A DNA stretch of 46,057 nucleotides from Nitrosomonas sp. (GTDB lineage Bacteria; Pseudomonadota; Gammaproteobacteria; Burkholderiales; Nitrosomonadaceae), in the NCBI GenBank assembly GCA_020890945.1, contig JAJHPK010000083.1, positions 1 to 46,057 of the forward strand. The letters are read 5' to 3'. Within the stretch, counting starts at the first letter, position 1. Each line of letters begins with the position of its first letter. The position numbers and the translations under genes are program-made. The notes below the pieces were generated by a model, which searched no databases, had not been told where the DNA came from, and worked only from the letters and a program-made list of their open reading frames with translations. Positions 36,629-45,930 of the stretch are shown piece after piece.

Positions 36629-38785
36629 ATGTCAGCCTCATCGCTCAAATTTTCTGATCTACGCGTTACTGTCCAACCGGAATCTTTAGGATTCAAAAAT
36701 ACATCAGAGCTGATTGCGGATTCACAATCCCGACAGTGGCTCGGACAAAAAAATGCAGAATCTGCTGCACGATATGGCTTGAACATGCAACAGCCAGACT
36801 ATCATTTGTTTGTGTTAGGTAAGCCCGGATCGGGGCGGCGTTCTTTGTTGCAAGATTTAATGGTTGAACTGGCTGCCAGCAGACCTGTGCCACAAGATTT
36901 ATGTGTTTTGCATAGCATGGATGCTGCCATTAAACCAATTATTCTGTGTCTTCCAGCAGGAGTGGGTCGTCAGCTACAACATGCTTATTTAGACATGAGA
37001 AAATGGTTGTTAGCAAACGTTGCGGACTCTCTAAATGAGACTGCTGCGGAATCCAATGATAATCGGATTCAAAAAAACATTGATACGGCTTTTGTCCAAG
37101 TACAATCTAATCTGCAGTTACAGCACGATGCGCAACGGCATATGGAAGCATACTTTAAGCAAATGCAATCCGAGGTTGAATTTTGTTTATCGGATTTTCT
37201 TCGTAGCGACAATAAAAATGATCATTGGAAAACTGAGTTGCAGCACGTGTTATCGATTGATCGCGTAAATTTGCTGATAGACAATGCTGAGTTGACTGGG
37301 GCACCAGTAATAATCGAAGAAAATCCGACGGTTTCATCGCTATTTGGTTATTTATATTACCCGTTAAAAAATGGGAAATCTCATGCTGATTTTTCTTGTA
37401 TCGTTGCAGGAAGTTTATTAAAGGCAAACGGTGGTTTTATCCTTTTGCATATAGACGATTTACTCAGTAATGAGGTGTTGTGGATTAAGTTTCGACAATT
37501 CTTGCGTAACTTGAGCGTTCATGTGGAGTTGGTGTCTGCTGTTCCGAATACCAGTGCGTCTGTATTTTTGCAATCGCAAGCATTTCAAACAAATGTCAAA
37601 ATTGTTTTGATCGGTTCCGCTGAGGATTATTACGAATTGCAAGAAGATGATCCAGAGTTGATGCGGCATTTTCGCGTTAAAGTGGATTTTTGCAAAAGCT
37701 TTTTAGCCAGTGAGCAAACATACAAAGGATTTTCTGTTTTTATCGCCAGGCTATGTACTGAAACACAATTACCCCATTTTTCTGCCGCCGCAGTGGCGTA
37801 TTTATTGGAAGAATCGCACCGCTCGGTTGAGCATCAAAAATATCAAAGTGCTATTTTTGCGGATACTAAAGCGTTAGTATTGGAAAGTGGATCGCAATGC
37901 CTTGTCCGACAAGGTGAAGTGGTTGAAGTGATGGATATTGAAGCTGCGTTGCATGCCCGAGATTTGCGCAATAATAGCCCTGAATTGCTGTTGCGTCAGT
38001 CGATTCTAGATGGAGAAATTCTCATTGCGTTGTCTGGCTCGCAAGTTGGAAGACTCAATGCTTTGACGCAAATTGAATGGGGCGATTGTCAGTTTGGTAC
38101 ACCTGCGTGTATTACTGCACGTACGTTTCCCGGCGAAGATGGTTTATTAAATGTCGTTCGTGAAGTCGATATGTCGGGCCCGATTCATGACAAAGGCGTG
38201 CTGATTTTGCAAAATTATTTATCGGCGCTGTTTTCGCATATTGCGCCGTTGGCACTCAATGCATCTATTGTTTTTGAGCAAGAATACGCGGGCATCGAAG
38301 GAGATTCGGCGTCTTGCGCAGAATTCTATGCCTTATTGTCTTCGTTATCGAATGTACCGCTTAAGCAGGGTATTGCTATCACGGGAGCAATGAATCAATT
38401 TGGCGAAGTGTTACCGGTGGGTGCGATCAATGACAAAATTGAAGGATATTTCAAATTATGTGTCAAAGCAGGTTTGACCGGCGAACAAGGGGTGTTGATT
38501 CCACAAGCCAACCATCAGCATTTGGTTTTACATCGTGATGTTGTTTCAGCAGTTAAAGCAAACAGATTTGCGATTTATACGATGGAGCATGTCATGCAAG
38601 GATTGGAATTGTTATCTGAGTTACCTTCCGGTATGAGTGAATCGGGACATCACTCGGGTTACTCGCCGGATACAGTACTGGGGCATGTGCAAAAGTCATT
38701 AATAGGATTCCGTCGTGCATGTCAAATGACACAACATCAGCATAAAGTAGAACATCGACGTTTCCCGTCGCGAGCGGATAAATAA
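36629..38785 (+). CDS. Lon-like AAA protease (YcbZ/LonC type)
   Basis: The 718-residue protein has an N-terminal AAA-type domain of the Lon-related type (AAA_32) and a C-terminal S16 protease domain. The nucleotide site reads LGKPGSGRRSLLQDL (64-72), where the usual Lys of GxGK(S/T) is Arg. A Walker B-like GGFILLHIDDLL is present. The helical insert (about 140-200) with Gln-rich coiled coil is typical of the group. The protease dyad is Ser560 (EGDSASCAEFYALLSSL) and Lys603 (VGAINDKIEGYFKLC), spaced 43 residues as in E. coli Lon (Ser679/Lys722). The C-terminal ~60 residues are His/Arg-rich. It probably degrades proteins, but its targets are unknown. The CDF gene starts 2 bp later. Confidence 0.9.
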   Translation: MSASSLKFSDLRVTVQPESLGFKNTSELIADSQSRQWLGQKNAESAARYGLNMQQPDYHLFVLGKPGSGRRSLLQDLMVELAASRPVPQDLCVLHSMDAAIKPIILCLPAGVGRQLQHAYLDMRKWLLANVADSLNETAAESNDNRIQKNIDTAFVQVQSNLQLQHDAQRHMEAYFKQMQSEVEFCLSDFLRSDNKNDHWKTELQHVLSIDRVNLLIDNAELTGAPVIIEENPTVSSLFGYLYYPLKNGKSHADFSCIVAGSLLKANGGFILLHIDDLLSNEVLWIKFRQFLRNLSVHVELVSAVPNTSASVFLQSQAFQTNVKIVLIGSAEDYYELQEDDPELMRHFRVKVDFCKSFLASEQTYKGFSVFIARLCTETQLPHFSAAAVAYLLEESHRSVEHQKYQSAIFADTKALVLESGSQCLVRQGEVVEVMDIEAALHARDLRNNSPELLLRQSILDGEILIALSGSQVGRLNALTQIEWGDCQFGTPACITARTFPGEDGLLNVVREVDMSGPIHDKGVLILQNYLSALFSHIAPLALNASIVFEQEYAGIEGDSASCAEFYALLSSLSNVPLKQGIAITGAMNQFGEVLPVGAINDKIEGYFKLCVKAGLTGEQGVLIPQANHQHLVLHRDVVSAVKANRFAIYTMEHVMQGLELLSELPSGMSESGHHSGYSPDTVLGHVQKSLIGFRRACQMTQHQHKVEHRRFPSRADK

Positions 38786-38787
38786 CA

Positions 38788-39918
38788 ATGCTGCAACAAC
38801 GTTATCAAGAAATTCGCAAAGTGACCCTGATCGGTTCTGTCGTGGATTTTTTGCTTGGTATTGCCAAAATTTCAATTGGCTGGCTTTCACATTCTCAAGC
38901 GCTAATAGCCGATGGTATACACTCATTATCGGATTTAGTGACCGATTTTATGGTGTTGTATGCAGCCAAGCATTCTCATAAAGAAGCCGATAATGAACAT
39001 CCATATGGTCATGGGCGTATTGAGACCATCACCACGGCTACGTTAGGTATAGTCCTTGTCGGTGTGGCATTTGGAATCGGTTATCACGCGATCCAAAGAA
39101 TGGATGATAACGATATTGTAATCGATCTCAGCACTTTGGCTCTTTCTGTTGCAGGGGTGTCGGTAATAACTAAGGAATGGATTTATCGTTATACGATGAA
39201 AGCGGCACAGCGTCTGCGTTCAGACATGTTGATGGCGAATGCGTGGCATAGTCGCTCGGATGCTTTTTCATCGATCGTGGTATTAGTGGGAATTCTGGGA
39301 GTAATGCTTGGCCATGCCTATCTTGATGCCATCGCTGCGGTAATCGTTGCTGCTATGATTGCGAAAATTGGTATTGATTTGCTTCGCTCTAGCGCTCAAG
39401 AGTTGATCGATTCTGCATTGGAACCGGAAAAAGTCGCGCTGATCCGGCAGCACATTGAAGCAGTGAATGGTGTTCAGTCTATTCATATGTTGCGTACTCG
39501 AAAAAGCGCCAGCAATATTTTGATTGATGTGCATATTCAAGTCGATTCGCGTTTAAGCGTATCTGAAGGGCATCGCATCGGGGATGTCGTTCGCCACCGT
39601 TTATTCAAACAAATAGAAGATGTGACCGACATCACTGTACATATCGATCCTGAAAATGATGAAATGGTCGATCTGTGCATCGACTTGCCGTTACGCGATC
39701 AAGTTATTCAAGCGTTAAAACAACAATGGAACGATCTTCCGTCTTCGGCAATTGAAAATGTCACCTTGCACTATCTTTCAGGTGGCATCGATGTCGAATT
39801 AGATTTGCCGATTGAAATTTTGTCTAATATTTCTGATGCAAAAGATCAAGTTGAGAAACTTAAACGAGCCGTTTTTGACCTAACTTATATTCGGGAGATA
39901 CAGATTCGGTTTGAATAA
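38788..39918 (+). CDS. Cation diffusion facilitator (CDF) metal exporter
   Basis: CDF proteins export divalent metals in exchange for protons. The 376-residue protein has six helices; the transport site is His45-x-x-x-Asp49 in ADGIHSLSDL (helix 2) and His154-x-x-x-Asp158 in WHSRSD (helix 5). HPYGHGRIETI is the loop after helix 2. The cytoplasmic domain shows LRTRKSASNILIDVHIQVD and a conserved VHIDPEN with His. An extra ~75 residues after VHIDPE form a second small domain not found in FieF. Zn, Fe or Mn are possible substrates. The start is 2 bp after the Lon-like gene, so they form one transcript. Confidence 0.92.
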   Translation: MLQQRYQEIRKVTLIGSVVDFLLGIAKISIGWLSHSQALIADGIHSLSDLVTDFMVLYAAKHSHKEADNEHPYGHGRIETITTATLGIVLVGVAFGIGYHAIQRMDDNDIVIDLSTLALSVAGVSVITKEWIYRYTMKAAQRLRSDMLMANAWHSRSDAFSSIVVLVGILGVMLGHAYLDAIAAVIVAAMIAKIGIDLLRSSAQELIDSALEPEKVALIRQHIEAVNGVQSIHMLRTRKSASNILIDVHIQVDSRLSVSEGHRIGDVVRHRLFKQIEDVTDITVHIDPENDEMVDLCIDLPLRDQVIQALKQQWNDLPSSAIENVTLHYLSGGIDVELDLPIEILSNISDAKDQVEKLKRAVFDLTYIREIQIRFE

Positions 39919-39976
39919 CTTACGGCTTTATGGAATACTCTAAAGTCATTTATAGACGCAATTAAGCCTTTTTGTA

Positions 39977-40486
39977 ATGAACCAGACAATAAATTTTGCT
40001 AAAACACGCTTTCTGATGACATCAATTTTATTATTCGGTTTTCTATTGCCGACAACGGGCATGAGTCAGAAACCCCTTATAAAACCGCATGAGGTACCCG
40101 ATCAATGTAATGCAAATACGTCGCAAATCAGGGTCACAGTAAATGGTGTTGGATCGGGAGGGGTATTAAATGTAGGGTTATATAACAATGACCCGGATAA
40201 CTTTTTATTTAAAAAAGGGCGAAAACGCACGGTGCGCATTCCTGCGACCGATGAGCAGCATATTGTGTGCATGAATTTGGATCAATCTGGCACCTATGCG
40301 GTTGCGGTTTATCACGACAAGAACGCCGATCGCAAATTAAAACTGCGTTGGAACATGATGCCAGATGAGCCGTTTGGATTATCGAATAATCCTGAAAATC
40401 AAACCGCTTTTCCGAAATTTAGCGATTCCGCATTTACTACTGGAAAGTTGGGTGCGGATATTGTCGTCAATCTTCGCCAACCATGA
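39977..40486 (+). CDS. DUF2141 family secreted protein
   Basis: After a signal peptide (TSILLFGFLLPTTGMS) the 169-residue product shows the DUF2141 beta-sandwich pattern: QIRVTVNGVGSGGVLNVGLYN, then GTYAVAVYHDKNADRKLKLRW, PDEPFGLSNNPEN and a closing GADIVVNLRQP. Function is unknown; members are exported and small. A gap of 58 bp separates it from the CDF gene and the ORF is followed at 32 bp by DUF1840. Confidence 0.87.
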   Translation: MNQTINFAKTRFLMTSILLFGFLLPTTGMSQKPLIKPHEVPDQCNANTSQIRVTVNGVGSGGVLNVGLYNNDPDNFLFKKGRKRTVRIPATDEQHIVCMNLDQSGTYAVAVYHDKNADRKLKLRWNMMPDEPFGLSNNPENQTAFPKFSDSAFTTGKLGADIVVNLRQP

Positions 40487-40518
40487 TGATCATTTCATCT
40501 ATCCTTCATTAGGAAAAT

Positions 40519-40827
40519 ATGTTTGTTACTTTCTCGACCGATGCATACACCGATATCATGATGTTTAAAGAAGATGCGTTGGCATTACTGAAAATGATGG
40601 GGCACAGCGAAACTGTTCCAGGCGCTATCTTAGCGGCCGATGTTCCAGCGGCATTGGAAAAATTAAAAGCAGCGTCTCAAAAAGAAACCGTTTCATCACA
40701 AAATAATTCCTCAGACGAAGATTCGGATAACGATAAGCAACCTATTAGCGCTAATCATCGTGCCTGGCCTTTGATTAATCTGCTGACAGCCGCTGCGCAA
40801 AAGCAACGGGATGTTATGTGGAAATAA
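40519..40827 (+). CDS. DUF1840 family protein
   Basis: The 102-residue protein begins MFVTFSTDAYTDIMMFKEDALALLKMMGHSETVPGAILAADVPAALEKL and ends HRAWPLINLLTAAAQKQRDVMWK, the DUF1840 pattern found in beta/gammaproteobacteria. Between them is an acidic, Ser-rich linker. TAGGAAAAT lies upstream of ATG 40519. Function is not known. Confidence 0.9.
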   Translation: MFVTFSTDAYTDIMMFKEDALALLKMMGHSETVPGAILAADVPAALEKLKAASQKETVSSQNNSSDEDSDNDKQPISANHRAWPLINLLTAAAQKQRDVMWK

Positions 40828-40949
40828 ATCTACTCAATTGATTTTTAAATAAAATCTTCTTGATGAGTGAATTGCATATTGCAAAACTTTTCAAGATCAA
40901 ACAAATTTTTCATTTCAGTTCCGTGTTAGGCCAACAAATTGGATTCATA

Positions 40950-41993
40950 TTAATTCGTATGCATCATGTCGTTGTTACAAACAGTTTGTATAACATCGTT
41001 TACAAAATCGGGGCCTTGGTAAATCAATCCAGTGTAAAGCTGAATCAAATCGGCCCCCGAATCTAACTTATCTTGAGCGTCCTTAGAAGACATAATGCCG
41101 CCTACCCCGATAATTGGAATCGCATTTTGCAGTATGGCATGTAGTTGGCGGATCACTTGAGTAGCTCGCTGCGTTAAAGGAGCGCCACTCAATCCTCCCA
41201 ATTCTTCGGCCACCGTAAATTGTTCTATGCCTTCTCTGGAAATAGTTGTATTGGTCGCAATGACGCCATCAATCTGATGTTTTAATAGCAAATCTGCGAT
41301 CAATTTGATTTCTTCATCATTAAGATCGGGCGCAATTTTAATCACCATCGGTACAAATTTGCTATGCGTTTGCGATAATTGAGTCTGTTCCAACTTAAGT
41401 CGACCCAGCAGTTGATCTAACACGTGAGAACCTTGTAGTTGTCGTAAGTTTTTAGTATTGGGTGATGAAATATTGATCGTGACATAGCTTGCATGACAAT
41501 ATGCCTTTTGTAGCCCGATCAAATAATCGTCTATGGCATTTTCTAACGGAGTATCAAAATTTTTTCCTAAATTGATGCCAAGAATGCCGTGATAGCTTGA
41601 TTTTTTGACATTATTCAGTAGATGATCAATCCCTAAATTATTAAAACCAAGCCGGTTGATAATCGCGTTAGCTTCAGGGATGCGAAAAATCCGCGGACGT
41701 GGGTTACCCGGCTGAGGGCGGGGTGTAACAGTACCTATTTCGATAAATCCAAATCCCAAAGAAGCCAATGCATCGATATATTCACCATCTTTATCCAAGC
41801 CCGCTGCCAAACCGACTGGATTTGAAAAACTCAATCCCATGACAGTACGCGATTTGCAATGAATTACACTGCTATTAACAAGATTTTTTAATAAGCCTAA
41901 TTTATGCGCTTGATTTAAGGAATGAAAAGCCAGCCAATGCGCATTCTCGGGATCAAGCTTAAATAATAATGGTCGGAAAAGTTGATACAACAT
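40950..41993 (-). CDS. pyrD: Dihydroorotate dehydrogenase (quinone), class 2
   Basis: PyrD oxidises dihydroorotate to orotate, passing electrons through FMN to quinone at the inner membrane. The 347-residue length and N-terminal amphipathic helices (YQLFRPLLFKLDPENAHWLA) mark class 2. Seen: GLSFSNPVGLAAGLDKDGEYID, EIGTVTPRPQPGNPRPRIFR, NRLGFNNLG, VTINISSPNTKNLRQLQG with the catalytic Ser, KIAPDLNDEEI, ATNTTISREG and VGGIMSSKDAQDKLDSGADLIQLYTG. It is last of the leftward aat-bpt-pyrD row, 35 bp after bpt, and converges on DUF1840. Confidence 0.97.
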   Translation of the reverse strand: MLYQLFRPLLFKLDPENAHWLAFHSLNQAHKLGLLKNLVNSSVIHCKSRTVMGLSFSNPVGLAAGLDKDGEYIDALASLGFGFIEIGTVTPRPQPGNPRPRIFRIPEANAIINRLGFNNLGIDHLLNNVKKSSYHGILGINLGKNFDTPLENAIDDYLIGLQKAYCHASYVTINISSPNTKNLRQLQGSHVLDQLLGRLKLEQTQLSQTHSKFVPMVIKIAPDLNDEEIKLIADLLLKHQIDGVIATNTTISREGIEQFTVAEELGGLSGAPLTQRATQVIRQLHAILQNAIPIIGVGGIMSSKDAQDKLDSGADLIQLYTGLIYQGPDFVNDVIQTVCNNDMMHTN

Positions 41994-42028
41994 GAAATAA
42001 ATACGTAGAAAAATTCTGACTGATGTGA

Positions 42029-42736
42029 TTAAAAACGATCACTCTCTTCAAGTAGTTTCCATTGGTTATTGTGCAGTACTTCTATCGGTTGGAAATTAGC
42101 TTTGTAACGCATTTTGTTATTTTCTTTGATCCAGTAACCGAGGTAGAGATACGGCAATGCGCGCAGCCGGCACTGTTCGATTTGCCAAAGGATATTGTAA
42201 GTTCCAAAACTAGCATTTTTTATTTCAGCATCAAAAAATGTATACACCGAAGAAAGTCCATCTGGTAAAACATCGACGATACTAACCATGCGAAGTTGTT
42301 TATTATCGCGAAATTCTATCAATAATGTATTGACGTGGCTTTGCAACAAAAAATTGTGATATTGCTCCAGACAATCATGATCCATGCCGCCACCCGCATG
42401 ACGCTGTATTTGGTAACGTTGATAGAGATTATAATGTTCAGGGTTGTAATGCAACGGTAACTGATTGACCGTGAGGTGCTGATGCTGTTTCCAGGTGCGG
42501 CGCTGCGTTCGGTTGGGTAAAAAATCGTTGACGATGACCCGCACAGATAAACAAGCTTGACAATGAAGGCAGTTAGGGCGATAGGTGTAATGCCCGCTGC
42601 GGCGAAATCCCGCTTGAACTAATTTGCCATATATCTGCGTATCAATTTGATTGTCCGGTGTAACCACTTCAGAACAAGCCAATTTACCGGGTAGATAACT
42701 ACAGTTATAGACTCCCGTGGTATGAAATTTAAACAT
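42029..42736 (-). CDS. bpt: Aspartate/glutamate leucyltransferase Bpt (N-degron enzyme)
   Basis: Bpt transfers Leu from tRNA to N-terminal Asp or Glu of proteins, marking them for ClpS-ClpAP. The 235 residues fit the family. Seen: [22 protein letters not shown] with Cys pair, [25 protein letters not shown] with CxxCxx[31 protein letters not shown], and [25 protein letters not shown]. Eukaryotic ATE1 shares the Cys-rich N terminus. It lies between aat and pyrD with short gaps (31 and 35 bp). Confidence 0.95.
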   Translation of the reverse strand: MFKFHTTGVYNCSYLPGKLACSEVVTPDNQIDTQIYGKLVQAGFRRSGHYTYRPNCLHCQACLSVRVIVNDFLPNRTQRRTWKQHQHLTVNQLPLHYNPEHYNLYQRYQIQRHAGGGMDHDCLEQYHNFLLQSHVNTLLIEFRDNKQLRMVSIVDVLPDGLSSVYTFFDAEIKNASFGTYNILWQIEQCRLRALPYLYLGYWIKENNKMRYKANFQPIEVLHNNQWKLLEESDRF

Positions 42737-42767
42737 GTTAGCCGATCATTATTGTATTGTTACTGCT

Positions 42768-43457
42768 TTAACAGCTATCAAACTGCCAGTTTACACCATG
42801 CAGAGGCTCTATAATAAGCTCGTTTAAATAATGAGCGAACACTGTTCTTGGTATTTCTCGCGCACCTAAAGAAGCAAGATGATTGGTTTTAACTTGGCAA
42901 TCGATCAAACCAAACCCCCATTCGTTTAATTGCTTGACTAAATGAACAAAAGCAATTTTGGATGCATTGGTTCTGCGAGAAAACATCGATTCACCAAAAA
43001 AAACTTTGCCTAGCGCGATGCCATACAGCCCACCTACCAGCTCGTTATCTACCCAAGTTTCAACCGAATGCGCGAACTTCATTTCATGCAGCGTGCGATA
43101 CGCTGCGATCATTTCAGGATGAATCCATGTTCCGGCTTGACCTTTGCGCGGCGCTGCACAAGCCTGCATGACTTCACTGAAGCTATGATCAATGCGAATT
43201 TGATAATTTTTTTTCTTCAGTTCCTTGGATAAAGAATGCGAAACCTTCAACTCATTAGGAAATAATGTCATTCTTGGATCGGGGCTCCACCAAAGAATAG
43301 GTTCACCTTCATTGAACCACGGGAAGATTCCGTTACGATAAGCTTCTAATAACCACTGTGGCGAAAGATCGCCACCTACAGCCAGTAACCCATTCGGTTC
43401 TTTTAACGCTTGCTCTAAAGGTGGAAACGAAACGCTTGATGTCAATCTACCATTCAC
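42768..43457 (-). CDS. aat: Leucyl/phenylalanyl-tRNA--protein transferase
   Basis: Aat transfers Leu or Phe to N-terminal Arg or Lys, creating N-degrons read by ClpS. The 229-residue length is normal. Diagnostic blocks: FPPLEQALKEPNGLLAVGGDLSP, AYRNGIFPWFNEGEPILWWSPDPRM, HSVETWVDNELVGGLYGIALGKVFFGESMFS and FGLIDCQVKTNHLASLGAREI. It heads the leftward row with bpt and pyrD, giving both N-degron transferases in adjacent genes. Confidence 0.97.
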   Translation of the reverse strand: MNGRLTSSVSFPPLEQALKEPNGLLAVGGDLSPQWLLEAYRNGIFPWFNEGEPILWWSPDPRMTLFPNELKVSHSLSKELKKKNYQIRIDHSFSEVMQACAAPRKGQAGTWIHPEMIAAYRTLHEMKFAHSVETWVDNELVGGLYGIALGKVFFGESMFSRRTNASKIAFVHLVKQLNEWGFGLIDCQVKTNHLASLGAREIPRTVFAHYLNELIIEPLHGVNWQFDSC

Positions 43458-43657
43458 GGTTTTTTGTAAGACTTTAAATTGAGTTCAGATCTATCTGAGT
43501 AATATAACAAAAATAATCGCTGCTTTTTTCTGTGTATTTTTTCTTAACTATTTACCCCATTCTCCCGTTAAGTAGAATGGTATTGAAATTCAATAGCAAC
43601 TGATCAAACGTTTGAGTGCTGACACTTTTTGTTCAATTAATCATTTGAGAAAACGTC

Positions 43658-44704
43658 ATGAGTATATTGGAATTACTGGCTTTCGTAGTTAAAAATGGGG
43701 CATCGGATTTGCATCTTTCTTCCGGAATGCCACCTATGATTCGGGTGCATGGTGAAATTCGCCGAATCAATCTTCCTGAAATGGAACATAAAGAAGTGCA
43801 CAGTATGATTTATGACATCATGAATGATAGTCAGAGAAAAGCATACGAAGAACATTTGGAATGTGACTTTTCTTTTGCGGTTCCTAATTTGGCGCGTTTT
43901 CGTGTGAATGCATTCAATACGCAGCGAGGCGCTGCTACAGTGATGCGTACCATTCCTTCCAAAGTGCTGACTTTAGAAGAACTTAAAGCACCTAAGATTT
44001 TTGCGGAAATTGCTAAACAACCGCGCGGCGTTGTTTTGGTGACAGGACCAACAGGGTCTGGAAAATCAACGACCTTGGCGGCGATGATCAATGATATCAA
44101 TGAAAATGATTACGGTCATATTTTGACCTTGGAAGACCCAATCGAGTTTGTGCATGAAAGCAAAAAATGCCTGATTAACCAGCGAGAAGTGGGTAGAGAT
44201 ACGTTGAGTTTTTCCAATGCACTCCGCTCTGCTTTGCGCGAAGATCCCGATATTATTCTCGTAGGCGAGATGCGTGATTTAGAAACAATACGTTTGGCGA
44301 TGACTGCGGCAGAAACCGGGCATCTGGTTTTCGGCACCTTACACACCAGCTCGGCGGCAAAAACTATCGATCGTATTATCGATGTTTTCCCTGCGGAAGA
44401 AAAAGAAATGATTCGTGCCATGTTGTCTGAATCATTGCGTGCGGTTATTTCACAAACATTGCTGAAAACCAAAGATGGCAAAGGACGTGTTGCCGCACAT
44501 GAAATCATGATTGGGACACCTGCTATCCGTAATTTGATCCGCGAAGGCAAAGTCGCGCAAATGTATTCTGCCATCCAGACAGGGCAAGGCGCAGGTATGC
44601 AAACGCTTGATCAAAATCTTACCGATTTAGTTAAACGCAATGTTGTTTCTGTTGCTGAAGCGCGCACTCAAGCCATGAATAAAGATAACTTTAGAGCGGC
44701 TTAA
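43658..44704 (+). CDS. pilT: Type IV pilus twitching motility ATPase PilT
   Basis: PilT is the hexameric ATPase that retracts type IV pili. The 348 residues include the N-terminal PAS-like domain (GASDLHLSSGMPPMIRVHGEI), Walker A TGPTGSGKSTTLAAMI, the Asp box ILTLEDPIEFVHESKKCLINQREVG, Walker B ILVGEMRDLETI and the His box GTLHTSSAAKTIDRIIDVFP. AIRNLIREGKVAQMYSAIQTG is the PilT-specific C-terminal block. pilU follows at 55 bp. The promoter is in the ~200-bp gap divergent from aat. Confidence 0.97.
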   Translation: MSILELLAFVVKNGASDLHLSSGMPPMIRVHGEIRRINLPEMEHKEVHSMIYDIMNDSQRKAYEEHLECDFSFAVPNLARFRVNAFNTQRGAATVMRTIPSKVLTLEELKAPKIFAEIAKQPRGVVLVTGPTGSGKSTTLAAMINDINENDYGHILTLEDPIEFVHESKKCLINQREVGRDTLSFSNALRSALREDPDIILVGEMRDLETIRLAMTAAETGHLVFGTLHTSSAAKTIDRIIDVFPAEEKEMIRAMLSESLRAVISQTLLKTKDGKGRVAAHEIMIGTPAIRNLIREGKVAQMYSAIQTGQGAGMQTLDQNLTDLVKRNVVSVAEARTQAMNKDNFRAA

Positions 44705-44759
44705 TAAGACATTAAAAAGTAATTGTCAATTAACTGCATTCATCAATCTCGGTGACACT

Positions 44760-45896
44760 ATGGATAAAGAACAAGCAACAAAATTCATGCATGACCTATT
44801 GCGTTTAATGCTCAGCAAAAAGGCTTCGGATTTATTTATTACTGCCGGGTTTCCGCCTGCCCTCAAAATTGATGGAAAAATGACGCCGGTTTCACAACAA
44901 TCGTTATCGCCACAACATACAGAAATACTCGCGCGTGCGATCATGAATGCAAAACAAGCTGCCGAGTTTGAAGCAAGCAAGGAAGCGAATTTTGCGATTA
45001 ATCCACCGGATATCGGGCGTTTTCGTGTGAACACTTTCATCCAGCAACAACGTGTTGGAATCGTGCTGCGTACCATTACTACTAAAATTCCAGAATTTGA
45101 CGATTTAGGATTGCCGCAAGTACTTAAGGAAGTGGTGATGAGCAAACGAGGTTTGGTGATTTTTGTTGGCGGTACGGGTTCTGGTAAATCGACTTCGATG
45201 GCCTCGCTCATAGGACACCGTAATAAAAATAGCTATGGGCATATCATCACAATTGAAGACCCGGTGGAATATGTACATGAGCACATCAATTGCGTGATTA
45301 CCCAACGTGAAGTCGGTGTTGATACCGAATCATGGGAAGCGGCTTTAAAAAATACTTTGCGACAAGCACCCGATGTTATTTTGATTGGAGAGATACGAGA
45401 TCGTGAAACTATGGAACATGCGATCGCATTTGCAGAAACTGGTCACCTTTGCATGGGTACATTGCACGCTAACAGTGCGAATCAAGCATTAGACCGTATT
45501 ATCAACTTTTTCCCGGAAGAACGTCGCACACAATTATTGATGGATTTGTCTTTAAATCTTAAAGCACTTGTTGCGCAACGGTTAATACCGGCAAAGAGTG
45601 GTAACGGACGGGTCGCAGCTATCGAGGTATTGCTTAACTCGCCGCTAATCGCTGATTTGATTTTTAAAGGCGATGTCCATGAAATCAAAGAAATTATGAA
45701 AAAATCTCGTGAGCTGGGAATGCAAACATTCGATACCGCGCTTTTTGAATTGTATGAAGCGGGCAAAATAGGTTATGAAGATGCAATGAGAAACGCTGAT
45801 TCGATGAATGAGCTTCGCCTACAAATCAAACTGAGCGGCAATGAAGCAAAAGAAAAGAATTTTGCTTCAGGAATCGAGCATTTGACGATAACTTAA
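44760..45896 (+). CDS. pilU: Type IV pilus retraction ATPase PilU
   Basis: PilU is the accessory retraction ATPase that works with PilT. The 378 residues have KKASDLFITAGFPPALKIDG, Walker A FVGGTGSGKSTSMASLIGHRN, ITIEDPVEYVHEHINCVITQREVG, LIGEIRDRETMEHAIAFAETGHLCMGTLHANSA and INFFPEERR, and the PilU-type long C terminus ending GIEHLTIT. The divergence from PilT and the acidic IEDP/EYV box match PilU rather than a second PilT. Its stop is only 34 bp from an IS21 terminus. Confidence 0.95.
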   Translation: MDKEQATKFMHDLLRLMLSKKASDLFITAGFPPALKIDGKMTPVSQQSLSPQHTEILARAIMNAKQAAEFEASKEANFAINPPDIGRFRVNTFIQQQRVGIVLRTITTKIPEFDDLGLPQVLKEVVMSKRGLVIFVGGTGSGKSTSMASLIGHRNKNSYGHIITIEDPVEYVHEHINCVITQREVGVDTESWEAALKNTLRQAPDVILIGEIRDRETMEHAIAFAETGHLCMGTLHANSANQALDRIINFFPEERRTQLLMDLSLNLKALVAQRLIPAKSGNGRVAAIEVLLNSPLIADLIFKGDVHEIKEIMKKSRELGMQTFDTALFELYEAGKIGYEDAMRNADSMNELRLQIKLSGNEAKEKNFASGIEHLTIT

Positions 45897-45930
45897 TTGC
45901 AAGAAATCTCACGGACAAAATAAACACAAA

